From: JAGQUL01 sp038212015
GTDB taxonomy: Bacteria > Actinomycetota > Thermoleophilia > Gaiellales > SKUG01
Reading direction: 5' to 3'
Length of the DNA: 16,790 bases
NCBI GenBank assembly: GCA_038212015.1
Contig: JBBQUY010000077.1
Location: 1 to 16,790 of the forward strand
This document shows, piece after piece, positions 1 to 7,530 of this stretch (positions are counted from its first letter, which is position 1; every line of letters begins with the position of its first letter). Both the position numbers and the translations under genes were made by a program. Under the pieces are notes generated by a model. It had not been told where the DNA came from. It saw only the letters and a list, made by a program, of their open reading frames with translations, and did not search any database.

Positions 1-577
1 GCTCGTGGTCGAGCAGCCACTGCTTGCTCGCGACGCCGCCCAGGTAGCCGCCGAGTTCACCGCCCGTGCGCAGCACGCGGTGGCAGGGAATCACGATCGG
101 AAGCGGGTTCGTCGCGCATCCCGACCCCACCGCTCGAACGGCCGTGGGTCGACCGGCGAGCGCTGCCAGCTCGGCGTAGGTGCGGGTCGCGCCGACGGGA
201 ATCGTCGGGAGCAGTTCGAGCACCTCACGTCGGAACGGGCCACGTGCCAGGCGCAGGTCGAGCGGCAGGTCGAACGTCGTTCGATGCCCCTCGAAGTACT
301 CGTGCAGCTGGGATCGGGCAGCCGCGAGCACGGGCGTCTCCACCTCCAGCACGCGCGCCCCGATCGTGGCGGCAAGCTGCTCGAGCACGTCCGCATGGTC
401 CTCGATGTCGAACGCCACACGCACGATCCCATCGTCGACCGCCGCCACGAGCAGCGCCCCGAGGGGCGTTCGCCGCACCGTCGTGACGGCGACGTCGACA
501 AGGCCCGCATCGACCGCCGCCGCCGCGAAGGCCGCCACGGCGCGCTCGCTCAGTTCATCGAATCGGGTCGCGGTCAT
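1..577 (-). CDS. ogt: Methylated-DNA--protein-cysteine methyltransferase, 3' end beyond the window
   Basis: Suicide repair enzyme that moves the alkyl group from O6-alkylguanine (or O4-alkylthymine) in DNA to its own cysteine. Seen: 192 codons are present, with no stop before base 1, so the C-terminus is cut by the window edge. The catalytic motif PCHRV is at residues 164-168 with Cys165 as acceptor. It is preceded by a GPFRREVLELLPTIPVGAT-type segment and the helix AVRAVGSGCATNP (recognition helix and Asn hinge region), and followed by GGELGGYLGG. These are all standard Ogt/MGMT features. The N-terminal ~100 residues fit the ribonuclease-like N-domain. The ATG overlaps the stop of the upstream sigma gene (ATGA), so the two are probably one transcript and translationally coupled. 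There is no Ada-type N-terminal zinc or AraC domain. Given where the window ends, only a few residues are probably missing. Confidence 0.95.
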   Translation of the reverse strand, partial: MTATRFDELSERAVAAFAAAAVDAGLVDVAVTTVRRTPLGALLVAAVDDGIVRVAFDIEDHADVLEQLAATIGARVLEVETPVLAAARSQLHEYFEGHRTTFDLPLDLRLARGPFRREVLELLPTIPVGATRTYAELAALAGRPTAVRAVGSGCATNPLPIVIPCHRVLRTGGELGGYLGGVASKQWLLDHE

Positions 578-1092
578 CGTCCTGCCTCCAGCTCGTCTCG
601 TTCGACCATGCCGCGCAATGCGTTGATGCCGTCGGCGTAGCTGCGCCGGGCGGCGTCTTCGCTCGTGTCGAGCACCTGTGCCGCCTGTGCGTGCGAAAAG
701 TCGAGGACGGCGCGCAGCACGATCGTCGCGCGCTGCATCGGGGCCAGTCCGGCGACTGCCTGCCACAGCTCGTGCGCATCGAGCGCGGCGAGCACCCGCT
801 CGTCCTCGCCGACGACCGGCTGCTCCGGCAGGTCTTCGGTCGCCACCTCGCGGCCGCGCGATCGCAGCAGGTCGAGCGCGGTGCGGTGCGCGATCGTGAG
901 CACCCACGAGTCCAGGCGACCGTGTACATCAGCCCGCGGCCACGCGCGAAGCGCCTTGAGGAACGTCTCCTGGAAGCAGTCCTCGGCATCCTCGGGTCCG
1001 ACCATGCCCACGAGCAGCCGCAGCACCGCGCCGCGCTGCGCGGCAAAGAACGGCTGAAACGGCTGGCGTGGCTGGACGGGTGTCGGTGCCAT
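574..1092 (-). CDS. ECF-type RNA polymerase sigma factor (sigma-70 family)
   Basis: Small two-domain sigma factor (172 aa) that would direct RNA polymerase to a limited regulon. Seen: a region-2 block near residues 13-80, with the DAEDCFQETFLKALR helix and a following SWVLTIAHRTALDLLR helix. A region-4 helix-turn-helix lies near 105-160, with LAPMQRATIVLRAVLDFSHA and AAQVLDTSEDAARR. There is no region 1.1 or region 3, as expected for the ECF group. The start was set at ATG 1092 because AGGA (1101-1104 on the minus strand) lies 8 nt upstream; an in-frame ATG at 1101 is the alternative. It overlaps ogt by 4 nt. No anti-sigma gene is next to it on the ogt side, so how it is controlled is unclear. 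Regulation of ogt by this sigma factor is inference from the operon. Confidence 0.85.
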   Translation of the reverse strand: MAPTPVQPRQPFQPFFAAQRGAVLRLLVGMVGPEDAEDCFQETFLKALRAWPRADVHGRLDSWVLTIAHRTALDLLRSRGREVATEDLPEQPVVGEDERVLAALDAHELWQAVAGLAPMQRATIVLRAVLDFSHAQAAQVLDTSEDAARRSYADGINALRGMVERDELEAGR

Positions 1093-1214
1093 GGCATGCA
1101 TCCTGACTGTTCAACGCACGCCAACACGATTTCGTGAGGTCACCCGCACGCGCCCGTGCCGATTTCGGGCGTCGAGCAGCCCGATACGCCCACCCAGACA
1201 GCTCCGCCGCGCCC

Positions 1215-1261
1215 ACTGCGTCCTGTTTCGTCGGCCTGAGACCGACGATCCGGGACGCAGT
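1215..1261. repeat. Long interrupted inverted repeat (hairpin) between divergent genes
   Basis: The outer arms ACTGCGTCC and GGACGCAGT are perfect complements, with one further T-G pair. After a 3x3 internal loop, the inner arms TCGTCGG and CCGACGA close on a 7-nt loop. That gives 17 paired positions in 47 nt. Weaker symmetry continues outward (GCG-CGGAG on both arms). There is no T-tract and no open gene running into it from either side, so a simple terminator is unlikely. It could be an operator or cruciform-type element between divergent promoters. Confidence 0.6.
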
Positions 1262-1309
1262 CGATGCGCCGGAGGTCAGCTCGGCGCGGGCAGTCATCGG
1301 CCGAACCCC

Positions 1310-1340
1310 TTGCCAGTCACGGATTTCCGTCGGACACTGG
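1310..1340 (+). promoter_or_regulatory. Candidate flagellar promoter P1 (fliI operon)
   Basis: TTGCCA (1310-1315), a 17-bp spacer, then GACACT followed by GG (1333-1340). The spacer ends in TTCCGTCG, so the 3' half reads TTCCGTCG-GACACTGG. The same layout and nearly the same bases occur before the fliM-like gene (10064-10094) and fliP (12577-12607). Predicted transcription start is near 1345, leaving a leader of roughly 115 nt before the chosen fliI start. Confidence 0.5.
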
Positions 1341-1458
1341 AGGTGCGGGCCCCACCCGCCGATAGCTCGTGCACGCGCCCATGCGCGAGTGCTTCGCACG
1401 TGCCCGAGCCGAACACCACCCCCCGAGCTTCCCACTCCACAGAACGGCCCCCCACCAG

Positions 1459-2895
1459 ATGCAGCAGCAGGCAGTCGACCCACCGTCGCTCGACAAGTAC
1501 GCGATGCTCGCGGAAGAGCTGAACGTGACGCGCATCACTGGACGCCTCGTCGGCGTGGCCGGGCAGGTGCTCGAGGCGGAGATGCCGCGCGCAGTGGTGG
1601 GCAGCCTCGTGCGCATCGAGACGAACTCCGGAAATCGCCTGCTCGCAGAAGTCGTGGGCTTCCGCGAATCGAAGGCGATCCTCGCGCCGCTCGGCGACAT
1701 CAATACCGTCCCCCAGCGCGCATCGGTCGTGTCCGAGCCGACGCCGCTGTCGGTGAAGGTCGGACCCAAGATCCTCGGCCGCGTGCTCAACGGGCTCGGC
1801 GAACCGATCGACGGGCTCGGCCCGATCGAGGCGGAGGCGCTGTACCCGGTCAACAACATCCCCGCCGACCCGCTCCATCGCCAGGGCATCCACGAACCCT
1901 TCTTCACCGGCGTGCGCGCGATCGACGGCGTGCACCCGATCGGCAAGGGCCAGCGCATCGGGCTGTTCGCGGGTTCCGGCGTGGGCAAGTCGACGCTCAT
2001 GTCGATGATCGTCAAGAAATCCGCCGCGGACGTCGTCGTCTGTGCGCTCGTCGGCGAACGTAACCGCGAGGTGCGCGACTTCGTCAAGGACACGATGGGC
2101 GAAGAGGGCATGGCCAAGTCGGTCGTCGTCGCCGCCACGTCGGACAACCCCGCCATGATCCGCGTGAAGGCGGCGTTCGTCGCCACCGCGATCGCCGAGT
2201 ACTTTCGCGACCAGGGCCTCAACGTGGTGCTGCTGCTCGACTCGGTGACGCGTCTTGCGATGGCGCAGCGCGAGATCGGGCTGTCGGCCGGCGAGCCGCC
2301 GTCGGAGCGCGGCTACACGCCGAGCTGCTTCGCGATCATGCCGAAGGTCATGGAGCGCGCGGGTGCCGGCATCACCGGCACGATCACGGCCATGTACACC
2401 GTCCTGGTGACGGGCGACGACATGAACGAGCCGATCGCCGACACGGCGCGAGGCATCCTCGACGGGCATATGGTGCTGAGCCGCAAGCTCGCGCACAACG
2501 GCCACTATCCGGCAATCGACATCCTCCAGTCGATCTCGCGACTGCGCGGCGACATCGCCGAGCGCGACCATGTCGACTCGGCGATCGACCTGTGTCGCGC
2601 ATGGTCGACGTACCTGGACGCGAAGGACCTCATCGACGTCGGCGCCTATGTGCCGGGCTCGAACCCGGACATCGACTGGGCCATCGGCATGCACAAGCCG
2701 ATCGAGACGTTCCTCAAACAGCGTGGCGACGAGCCGGTCAGCTGGGAGGACACGCTCGCCAAGGTCAAGGCGCTCATGGGAGGCGGCCCGCCGCCCCCGA
2801 CGATGGGATCCGTCTCGACGCCCGGTCCGGCCGTGCCCGCGCAGCCGGCAGCTCCGGCCGAGACCGAGAACGACGCCATGGACTGGAACTGGTGA
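1459..2895 (+). CDS. fliI: Flagellum-specific type III export ATPase FliI
   Basis: Cytoplasmic hexameric ATPase that docks export substrates at the flagellar gate and hydrolyses ATP with FliJ as its stalk. Seen: an N-terminal beta-barrel domain (about residues 20-90), Walker A AGSGVGKST (171-179, Lys177), and Walker B NVVLLLD ending at Asp261. Also present are the family blocks LVGERNREVRDF, SAGEPPSERGYTPS and DTARGILDGHMVLSR. The length is 478 aa, about 30 longer than usual because of a Pro/Ala-rich C-terminal tail ending in DAMDWNW. The start was put at ATG 1459; the frame is open back to GTG 1369, but that extra part has no family resemblance. No clear Shine-Dalgarno is seen at either start. 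It is first in an operon with fliJ (8-bp gap) and fliK. No fliH lies upstream. Confidence 0.96.
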   Translation: MQQQAVDPPSLDKYAMLAEELNVTRITGRLVGVAGQVLEAEMPRAVVGSLVRIETNSGNRLLAEVVGFRESKAILAPLGDINTVPQRASVVSEPTPLSVKVGPKILGRVLNGLGEPIDGLGPIEAEALYPVNNIPADPLHRQGIHEPFFTGVRAIDGVHPIGKGQRIGLFAGSGVGKSTLMSMIVKKSAADVVVCALVGERNREVRDFVKDTMGEEGMAKSVVVAATSDNPAMIRVKAAFVATAIAEYFRDQGLNVVLLLDSVTRLAMAQREIGLSAGEPPSERGYTPSCFAIMPKVMERAGAGITGTITAMYTVLVTGDDMNEPIADTARGILDGHMVLSRKLAHNGHYPAIDILQSISRLRGDIAERDHVDSAIDLCRAWSTYLDAKDLIDVGAYVPGSNPDIDWAIGMHKPIETFLKQRGDEPVSWEDTLAKVKALMGGGPPPPTMGSVSTPGPAVPAQPAAPAETENDAMDWNW

Positions 2896-2903
2896 CGTGA
2901 CCC

Positions 2904-3485
2904 ATGGCCCGCACCTCGTTCAAATTCCGACTCGAGCGTCTCCTCGACGTTCGAATCATGCGCGAGAAGCAGGCGCAGCAGGAGCTGCAGGCGCGTCGTC
3001 AGCAGGTCGTTGCCGAAGAGCAGCGGCTCGTGCAGATGCAGGGCGAGGAAGTGCGCCTGCGCGAGGAGCAGAAGGCGCCCCTGGAGCGTGGCGGCGACCT
3101 GTACCAGTTCCAGATGCGCCGGCACTTCCTGGAGAAGGCGATCGTCGAGAACGTGCAGGGCCAGGAAGTCCAGCACGGTCGCATCCAGCAGGCCAAGGAC
3201 GCGGTCGTGCAGCAGCAGGACGTCGTCAAGCAGCGCGGCATCGACGTGAAGGCGCTCGAGAAGCTCAAGGAGAAGCAGCGCGAGGAGCATCGCCTCGAGC
3301 AGCTGCGCGAGGAAGGCCTGTTCATGGACGACCTCGCCGGACAGGGCTTCCTGCGCCGACGAAATCGCGACGCGATGGTCGCGGCGGAAGAAGCAGCGGC
3401 GCGCGAGACCGCGCTCGATGCAGCGCCCGCGCCACCCACCACGGCACCGCTGCCGCCGGTCCAGGAGAAGGAAGCCGCATCGTGA
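2904..3485 (+). CDS. fliJ: Flagellar export protein FliJ (coiled coil)
   Basis: General export chaperone and stalk that inserts into the FliI ring and contacts FlhA. Seen: 193 aa, almost wholly charged helix with long Gln/Glu/Arg/Lys heptad-like runs from about residue 8 to 140. It starts FKFRLERLLDVRIMREKQAQQEL, a typical FliJ opening. The last ~45 residues are a low-complexity Ala/Pro tail, longer than the usual ~145-aa family size. It lies 8 bp after fliI and 16 bp before the fliK start. The call rests on coiled-coil character plus position, because FliJ sequences are poorly conserved. Confidence 0.85.
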   Translation: MARTSFKFRLERLLDVRIMREKQAQQELQARRQQVVAEEQRLVQMQGEEVRLREEQKAPLERGGDLYQFQMRRHFLEKAIVENVQGQEVQHGRIQQAKDAVVQQQDVVKQRGIDVKALEKLKEKQREEHRLEQLREEGLFMDDLAGQGFLRRRNRDAMVAAEEAAARETALDAAPAPPTTAPLPPVQEKEAAS

Positions 3486-3501
3486 ACCGAAGGACGCAAA
3501 C

Positions 3502-4215
3502 GTGAAGACACCCCGTGCAGAAGGCCCCCAGGAGCCGAGCGGCGAGCATCGCCGCAAGCCCGACGGCTCCAGGCCGCGCAAGCGCGGCGGCGAGAAGGGC
3601 CCCCTCGGATTCGGCAGCGTCATGCGTGACGTGAAGGGTCCGGGCGCGAAGGGCGACGGCTCGGCGCCTGGCGCACCCGGCGTGCTCGGAAACACGACGC
3701 TCGGCATGCCCGGGTTCGACCCAGCGCTGCTGCAGGCCGCGCAGCTGGATGCCGGCGCGCAGGCCGCGATGAAGATGGGCGCGGTCGACACCGTCGGGGA
3801 GCAGCTCGCGAAGGCGACGCACGGCGTGCAGAACGCGACCGAGGCGCTGCAGACCCAGGACCGGTCGACGACCCATCAGGCCAACGTGCAGCCGCACGTG
3901 CCCACTGCGCTCGGGCGCATGACTCCGGGCGCGCTGCTCGACACGGTGCTTGACGAGTCGCGTCGCCTCGAGATCGCCGAGGCGATGAAGGAACTGCACG
4001 TCGAGCTCGAGCCCGAGGACCTCGGGCCGGTCGTGGTTCGGCTGCGCAAAGGGCCCGACGGGGCGCTCGACATCTCGTTCCGGGCGCGCGAGGGCGACGC
4101 TGCCCGCGTGCTGGAATCGGGCAGCGAACTGCTGCGCTCGCGCCTCGCCGACGCCGGCTTCCTGAGCGTGGCGATCGACGTGTCACACGACGAGGAACTG
4201 CGCCTCACGCGCTGA
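3502..4215 (+). CDS. fliK: FliK-like flagellar hook-length control protein
   Basis: FliK is an exported ruler that measures the hook and then makes FlhB switch from rod/hook to filament substrates. Seen: 237 aa. The N-terminal ~135 residues are low complexity (basic to residue 40, then Gly/Pro/Ala/Gln-rich) and probably disordered. Residues ~163-230 match the hook-control C-terminal domain: ELHVELEPEDLGPVVVRL, then LDISFRAR, then LLRSRLADAGF. The start is GTG 3502, because AAGGA (3490-3494) sits 7 nt upstream; the frame is open further back into fliJ, but without support. It is shorter than enterobacterial FliK (~400 aa). It is the last flagellar gene of this operon. Confidence 0.8.
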   Translation: MKTPRAEGPQEPSGEHRRKPDGSRPRKRGGEKGPLGFGSVMRDVKGPGAKGDGSAPGAPGVLGNTTLGMPGFDPALLQAAQLDAGAQAAMKMGAVDTVGEQLAKATHGVQNATEALQTQDRSTTHQANVQPHVPTALGRMTPGALLDTVLDESRRLEIAEAMKELHVELEPEDLGPVVVRLRKGPDGALDISFRAREGDAARVLESGSELLRSRLADAGFLSVAIDVSHDEELRLTR

Positions 4216-4225
4216 TCGACCCCGC

Positions 4226-4256
4226 GATCGGGACCCGGCCGTGGCGCGTCCCGACC
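4226..4256 (+). terminator. Possible terminator hairpin after fliK
   Basis: GATCGGGAC (4226-4234) pairs with GTCCCGACC (4248-4256), with one A-C mismatch near the base and a 13-nt loop. It lies 10 bp after the fliK stop. It lacks a T-tract, so intrinsic termination is only a guess. Confidence 0.35.
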
Positions 4257-4341
4257 GGGCCATTCAATCGTCGCAGTACTGGTGCCGGGCCTGCTGCCTC
4301 GGCAGGATTCGAGCGTTCATCCACGACGTTCGGGACCGTCC

Positions 4342-4866
4342 ATGAAACTCGATGCAGCATTTCCACGCCCGGCCACGCTGCCGCCATTCTCGGTGACGCC
4401 GGCATTCGATCTCGACCGCGACGCGCAGGTCGCCGAACTGCCGCGGGAGATCGACGAGGGCATCATCCTCCCGATCCGCTCCTCCACGACGTGGGGCGAC
4501 GGCGAGGAGTGGCCGATCGACGACTGGTACGCCAGCGATTCGGTGTACGACGACTCATACCGCATGACGCGCGACGGGTTCACGGCGGCGCTCGCGGGCG
4601 CACGCGAGCTCGTGAAGGGCACGGAGGCCGTGGCCGTGGTGCAGTCCAGCGACGGCTCCCGCTACCTCGTTCCCCTCGGCGTGTGGAACCCGGTCGACGA
4701 GAGCCAGCTCGCGTTCGAAGATGCCGGCGGAACGCCGTACGAGCGATCGTCGAACGACTACGTGAAGCTCGGTCGCAATGAAGGCCCCGCCGATGTCGAG
4801 GCCGTCGTGTTCGGGGACGAGTGGATCAACATGACCGGCCACCCGGTCACGCTACCGAAGCGCTGA
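4342..4866 (+). CDS. Unrecognised acidic protein
   Basis: I do not recognise this 174-aa protein. Seen: no signal peptide, no membrane segment and few cysteines or none. It is strongly acidic, with a Trp/Tyr/Asp-rich stretch (EEWPIDDWYASDSVYDDSY, near residues 54-72) and a more regular half around VVQSSDGSRYLVPLGVW that looks like beta strands. It ends GHPVTLPKR. ATG 4342 was chosen over an in-frame upstream ATG at 4282, because residues before 4342 are Arg/Pro-rich and look like untranslated leader. No good Shine-Dalgarno is present. It stands alone between fliK and a convergent capA-like gene, with stops only 9 bp apart. A flagellar role is possible from position only. Confidence 0.65.
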   Translation: MKLDAAFPRPATLPPFSVTPAFDLDRDAQVAELPREIDEGIILPIRSSTTWGDGEEWPIDDWYASDSVYDDSYRMTRDGFTAALAGARELVKGTEAVAVVQSSDGSRYLVPLGVWNPVDESQLAFEDAGGTPYERSSNDYVKLGRNEGPADVEAVVFGDEWINMTGHPVTLPKR

Positions 4867-4881
4867 GCCGCCAGCTCAGCG
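4861..4881. terminator. Hairpin covering both stop codons of convergent genes
   Basis: CGCTGAGC (4861-4868) and GCTCAGCG (4874-4881) form a perfect 8-bp stem with a 5-nt loop. The TGA of the plus-strand gene (4864-4866) and the TGA of the minus-strand gene (4876-4878) sit in opposite arms. The symmetry fits a compact bidirectional terminator. No T-run follows on either strand. Confidence 0.5.
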
Positions 4882-6291
4882 AAACGAACCATCGCGCATG
4901 AATCGGGCTGCGCGCCGGCCGAAGTCGGCGCGTGAGAGCGACGCGACGCGCCGAACCACGTCGCCCGAGCGGTCGACGTGCGGGATCCCCGGTCCGCGGA
5001 TGATGACCCCATCCCATGCCGCGGCAACCGGGCGGCCCCGATGGTCGAACGTCATCCGTACGACGCCGCTCTGCGCGGTGAGCCTACCGATGCCGAAGTT
5101 GCGCCAGCCGGCGAAGTTGCCGGACGAGTAGACGATGTATCGGCCGCGATAGCGCTCCACCCCGCGAACGACATGCGGACCGGATCCGAACACGACGTCC
5201 GCACCCGCGTCGATCGCCGCGCGTGTCGCACCCCGAGTGTCGGTGCCGTAGTCGGCGCCGCGCGGCACATGCGCCCCGGCGGCACCCTCGAGCCCGGCGT
5301 GCATCGCGACGACCACGACGTCGGCGCGGCGGCGCGCGTCGCCGACGATCGCGCGGATCGCCGATGGCGACCGCATGTTCGTCGTGCCCGGATACGGCGA
5401 CATCCCGACGATGCCGACGGTCGTGTCCTGCACGCGCACGATCCGCACGCGACCCGGCAGGCCGGCGGCGGCGATGCCGACCCCCTCGAGCGCACGCACC
5501 GTCTGGCGACGCGCGTCCGTGCCCATGTCGAGCCCGTGGTTGTTGGCGAGGCTCATCACGTCGAAGCCCGCGGCTCGCAGGTTGCGTGCGCGTTCGGGGG
5601 GCGCCTGGAAGATGAAGCACCGCGGACCACCGCTGCACCGCGCCGATCCGCCCCGCGAGAGCGTGCCCTCGTAGTTGCCGATCATCAGCTCGGGTGCGCG
5701 GAGCAGGTGGTCGACGTGGCGGAACTGGTCACGACCACCGTTGGGCGGCAGCCCGTAGTGCGATCCGATCACGATGTCGCCGGCCCAGCCGAGCTCGATC
5801 GGCGGTCGCCAGCGAATGCAGGTTGCAGCCGAGGTGACTGCAGCGACCGCGCCGGCCGGGTCGAGCAGTCGAGCACGCACGCACCAGGTCCCGGCTGCCT
5901 GCACGATCGACGAGAGCGCGACGGTCGCACCAGCCGCATCCGCGCCGAGCGTCATCGACCGCGGCGCGCGCGCTCGCAGGCGTCGCGAACCAGGCGGGCG
6001 CCACGACACCTCGAGCGTCACCCGGGCACCGGCACCGGCCGCAGGAGGCGATGCGCGCAGCTCGAGCACGCGACCACGCGGTGTGCCGATCGGGCAGGCA
6101 GCCGCGAGCCCGGCGCAGGCCGCGAACGGACCGTCGCCGTCGCGCATGCCCGACGCGAGCGTGAGTGCGGAAGGAGCTGGCGGCACCGGTGGCACCGGCT
6201 CCACGCCGAACGCTGCCCCGGCCATGCAGGTCAAGAACCCGCATGCGAGCAGCACGGCGAGCAGCGTGGCACGCGGCAGACGGGCGCTCAC
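4876..6291 (-). CDS. CapA-family (poly-gamma-glutamate capsule type) secreted protein
   Basis: 471-aa exported protein with a CapA/PGA_cap domain, a metallophosphoesterase-like fold. Seen: a short basic N-terminus and a hydrophobic signal segment (residues 8-29). LLAC at 14-17 could act as a weak lipobox. Next comes an Ig-like, Ala/Arg-rich region (~60-160), then the CapA blocks in order: GWAGDIVIGS, NYEGTLS, SLANNHGLDMG, VVVAMHAGLE, and GSGPHVVRGVERY with YSSGNFAG. The Asp, Asn, His and PH residues match the family's likely metal-site positions. The start is GTG 6291, overlapping the tyrS stop (GTGA), so it is probably cotranscribed with tyrS. CapA itself takes part in polyglutamate capsule anchoring or transport. 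No capB or capC is nearby, so the substrate here is unknown. Confidence 0.82.
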   Translation of the reverse strand: MSARLPRATLLAVLLACGFLTCMAGAAFGVEPVPPVPPAPSALTLASGMRDGDGPFAACAGLAAACPIGTPRGRVLELRASPPAAGAGARVTLEVSWRPPGSRRLRARAPRSMTLGADAAGATVALSSIVQAAGTWCVRARLLDPAGAVAAVTSAATCIRWRPPIELGWAGDIVIGSHYGLPPNGGRDQFRHVDHLLRAPELMIGNYEGTLSRGGSARCSGGPRCFIFQAPPERARNLRAAGFDVMSLANNHGLDMGTDARRQTVRALEGVGIAAAGLPGRVRIVRVQDTTVGIVGMSPYPGTTNMRSPSAIRAIVGDARRRADVVVVAMHAGLEGAAGAHVPRGADYGTDTRGATRAAIDAGADVVFGSGPHVVRGVERYRGRYIVYSSGNFAGWRNFGIGRLTAQSGVVRMTFDHRGRPVAAAWDGVIIRGPGIPHVDRSGDVVRRVASLSRADFGRRAARFMRDGSFR

Positions 6292-7523
6292 GTGTCCGCC
6301 GCGATGCGCAGGAAGCGGCGCTTGCCGACCTGTAGCACGACGCCGGACAACTGTGCCGGATCGAGCTCGAGCGTTGCGGTGTCGAGCGGCTCACCGTCGA
6401 TGCGGACGCTGCCCTGCAGCAGCAGTCGACGCGCCTCGCTGCCGCTCGCCACGCCCATGTGTTCGACGAGCATGCCGGGCAGGAACACGCGACCGTCCTC
6501 GTTGACCGGCACCTGTGCGAACGTGATTTCGGGGATGTCGTCGGGGATCGCCTTGGCCTTGAACACCGTGTTGAAATGCTCCTCGGCGGCAACGCCGGCG
6601 TCGGCGCCGTGGAAACGCGCGACGATGCTGCGCCCGAGCATCCGCTTGGCGGCGTTGGGCGACAGGTCCCCGCTCGCGAGGCGTGCGATCGCATCCTCGC
6701 GCTCGTCGTGGCCGAGCCCGGATGCGAGCCGGAACCACTCCGGCATCGACTCGTCCGGGATGCTCATCGTCTTGCCGAACATCTCCTCTGGCGACTCGGT
6801 GACGCCGATGTAGTTGCCGAGCGACTTGCTCATCTTGTCGGTGCCGTCGGTGCCGACGAGGATCGGCATCGTGATCACCGTCTGTGCGGGCTTGCCGTAC
6901 GAGGGCATCAGGTCGCGACCCATGAGCAGGTTGTAGAGCTGATCGGTGCCGCCGATCTCCACGTCCGCGTCGAGGGCGACGGAGTCGTAGCCCTGCAGGA
7001 GCGGGTACAGCAGCTCGAGCATGGTGATCGGCTCGTTGGCGGCGTAGCGCTTGGCGAAGTCGTCGCGTTCGAGCAGGCGTGCGATCGTCGATCGCGAGAC
7101 GAGGCCGAACAGGTCGTCCATGCCCATCGCGGCGAGCCATTCGCCGTTGTATCGCACTTCCGTGCGCTCGGGGTCGAGGATCCGCATCGCCTGCTCGACG
7201 TACGTCTTCGCGTTCGCGTCGATTTCCTCGCCGGACACGGTCGGGCGCGACTTCGATCGCTGCGACGGGTCACCGACGCGCGCCGTGTAATCACCGATGA
7301 TGAACACGGCGGTGTGGCCGTCATCCTGGAACTCGCGCAGCTTGCCGAGCACCACGCAATGTCCGAGGTGGATGTCGGAGCTGGTCGGATCGACGCCGAG
7401 CTTGATGCGCAGCGGTCGACCCTCCCGCTCGGCGGCTGCAAGCTGCGCCGCGAGACCGCCCGCAGGCAGTGCGTCGGCGGCGTTCGCCGCGAGGGTGGGA
7501 ATCGGGACCGGATCGTCGCTCAT
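6288..7523 (-). CDS. tyrS: Tyrosyl-tRNA synthetase
   Basis: Class Ic aminoacyl-tRNA synthetase that charges tRNA-Tyr. Seen: 411 aa. The HIGH-type motif HLGH is at residues 52-55, within GVDPTSSDIHLGH. The Tyr-pocket block GGTDQLYNLLMGR lies at 191-203 and KMSKS at 230-234. A C-terminal S4 RNA-binding domain (~345-405) contains SEARRLLLQGSVRIDG. The spacing and the GVDPTSSDIHLGH form fit the TyrZ-like subgroup. ATG 7523 was chosen because the preceding frame has no family similarity and because TACAGT (-10-like) lies only 7 nt upstream, which suggests a leaderless message. The downstream capA-like gene overlaps its stop by 4 nt. Confidence 0.97.
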   Translation of the reverse strand: MSDDPVPIPTLAANAADALPAGGLAAQLAAAEREGRPLRIKLGVDPTSSDIHLGHCVVLGKLREFQDDGHTAVFIIGDYTARVGDPSQRSKSRPTVSGEEIDANAKTYVEQAMRILDPERTEVRYNGEWLAAMGMDDLFGLVSRSTIARLLERDDFAKRYAANEPITMLELLYPLLQGYDSVALDADVEIGGTDQLYNLLMGRDLMPSYGKPAQTVITMPILVGTDGTDKMSKSLGNYIGVTESPEEMFGKTMSIPDESMPEWFRLASGLGHDEREDAIARLASGDLSPNAAKRMLGRSIVARFHGADAGVAAEEHFNTVFKAKAIPDDIPEITFAQVPVNEDGRVFLPGMLVEHMGVASGSEARRLLLQGSVRIDGEPLDTATLELDPAQLSGVVLQVGKRRFLRIAADT

Positions 7524-7530
7524 GGCGACG

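Larger units (their letters stand above)
1093..1458. other. Divergent intergenic region between the sigma/ogt operon and fliI
   Basis: No convincing gene is seen here; open frames across it have no family resemblance. It holds an imperfect palindrome CACGATTTCGTG near 1124-1135, a long interrupted inverted repeat (1215-1261), and the candidate fliI promoter (1310-1340). A small GC hairpin at 1345-1359 (GCGGG/CCCGC) lies at about the predicted transcription start. The segment 1158-1187 matches the 3' end of the capA-like gene (4900-4929, opposite strand) at 25 of 30 positions. Confidence 0.6.

Noticed and set aside
1250..1300. GGGACGCA next to a GC hairpin, reminiscent of a c-di-GMP-I riboswitch
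   Set aside because: The partner strand (CAGGGCAAACC type) and the second conserved stem are missing, and the element lies upstream of the best fliI promoter, so it would not be in the mRNA leader.
1294..2694. Long minus-strand open frame opposite fliI
   Set aside because: It is an antisense shadow of a highly conserved ATPase in GC-rich DNA, with His/Arg/Val-rich composition and no motif.
4268..4294. TCGTCGCAGTACTGG before the 4342 gene as a fourth copy of the flagellar promoter
   Set aside because: One base too long between GTCG and TGG, and no -35 at 17 bp.
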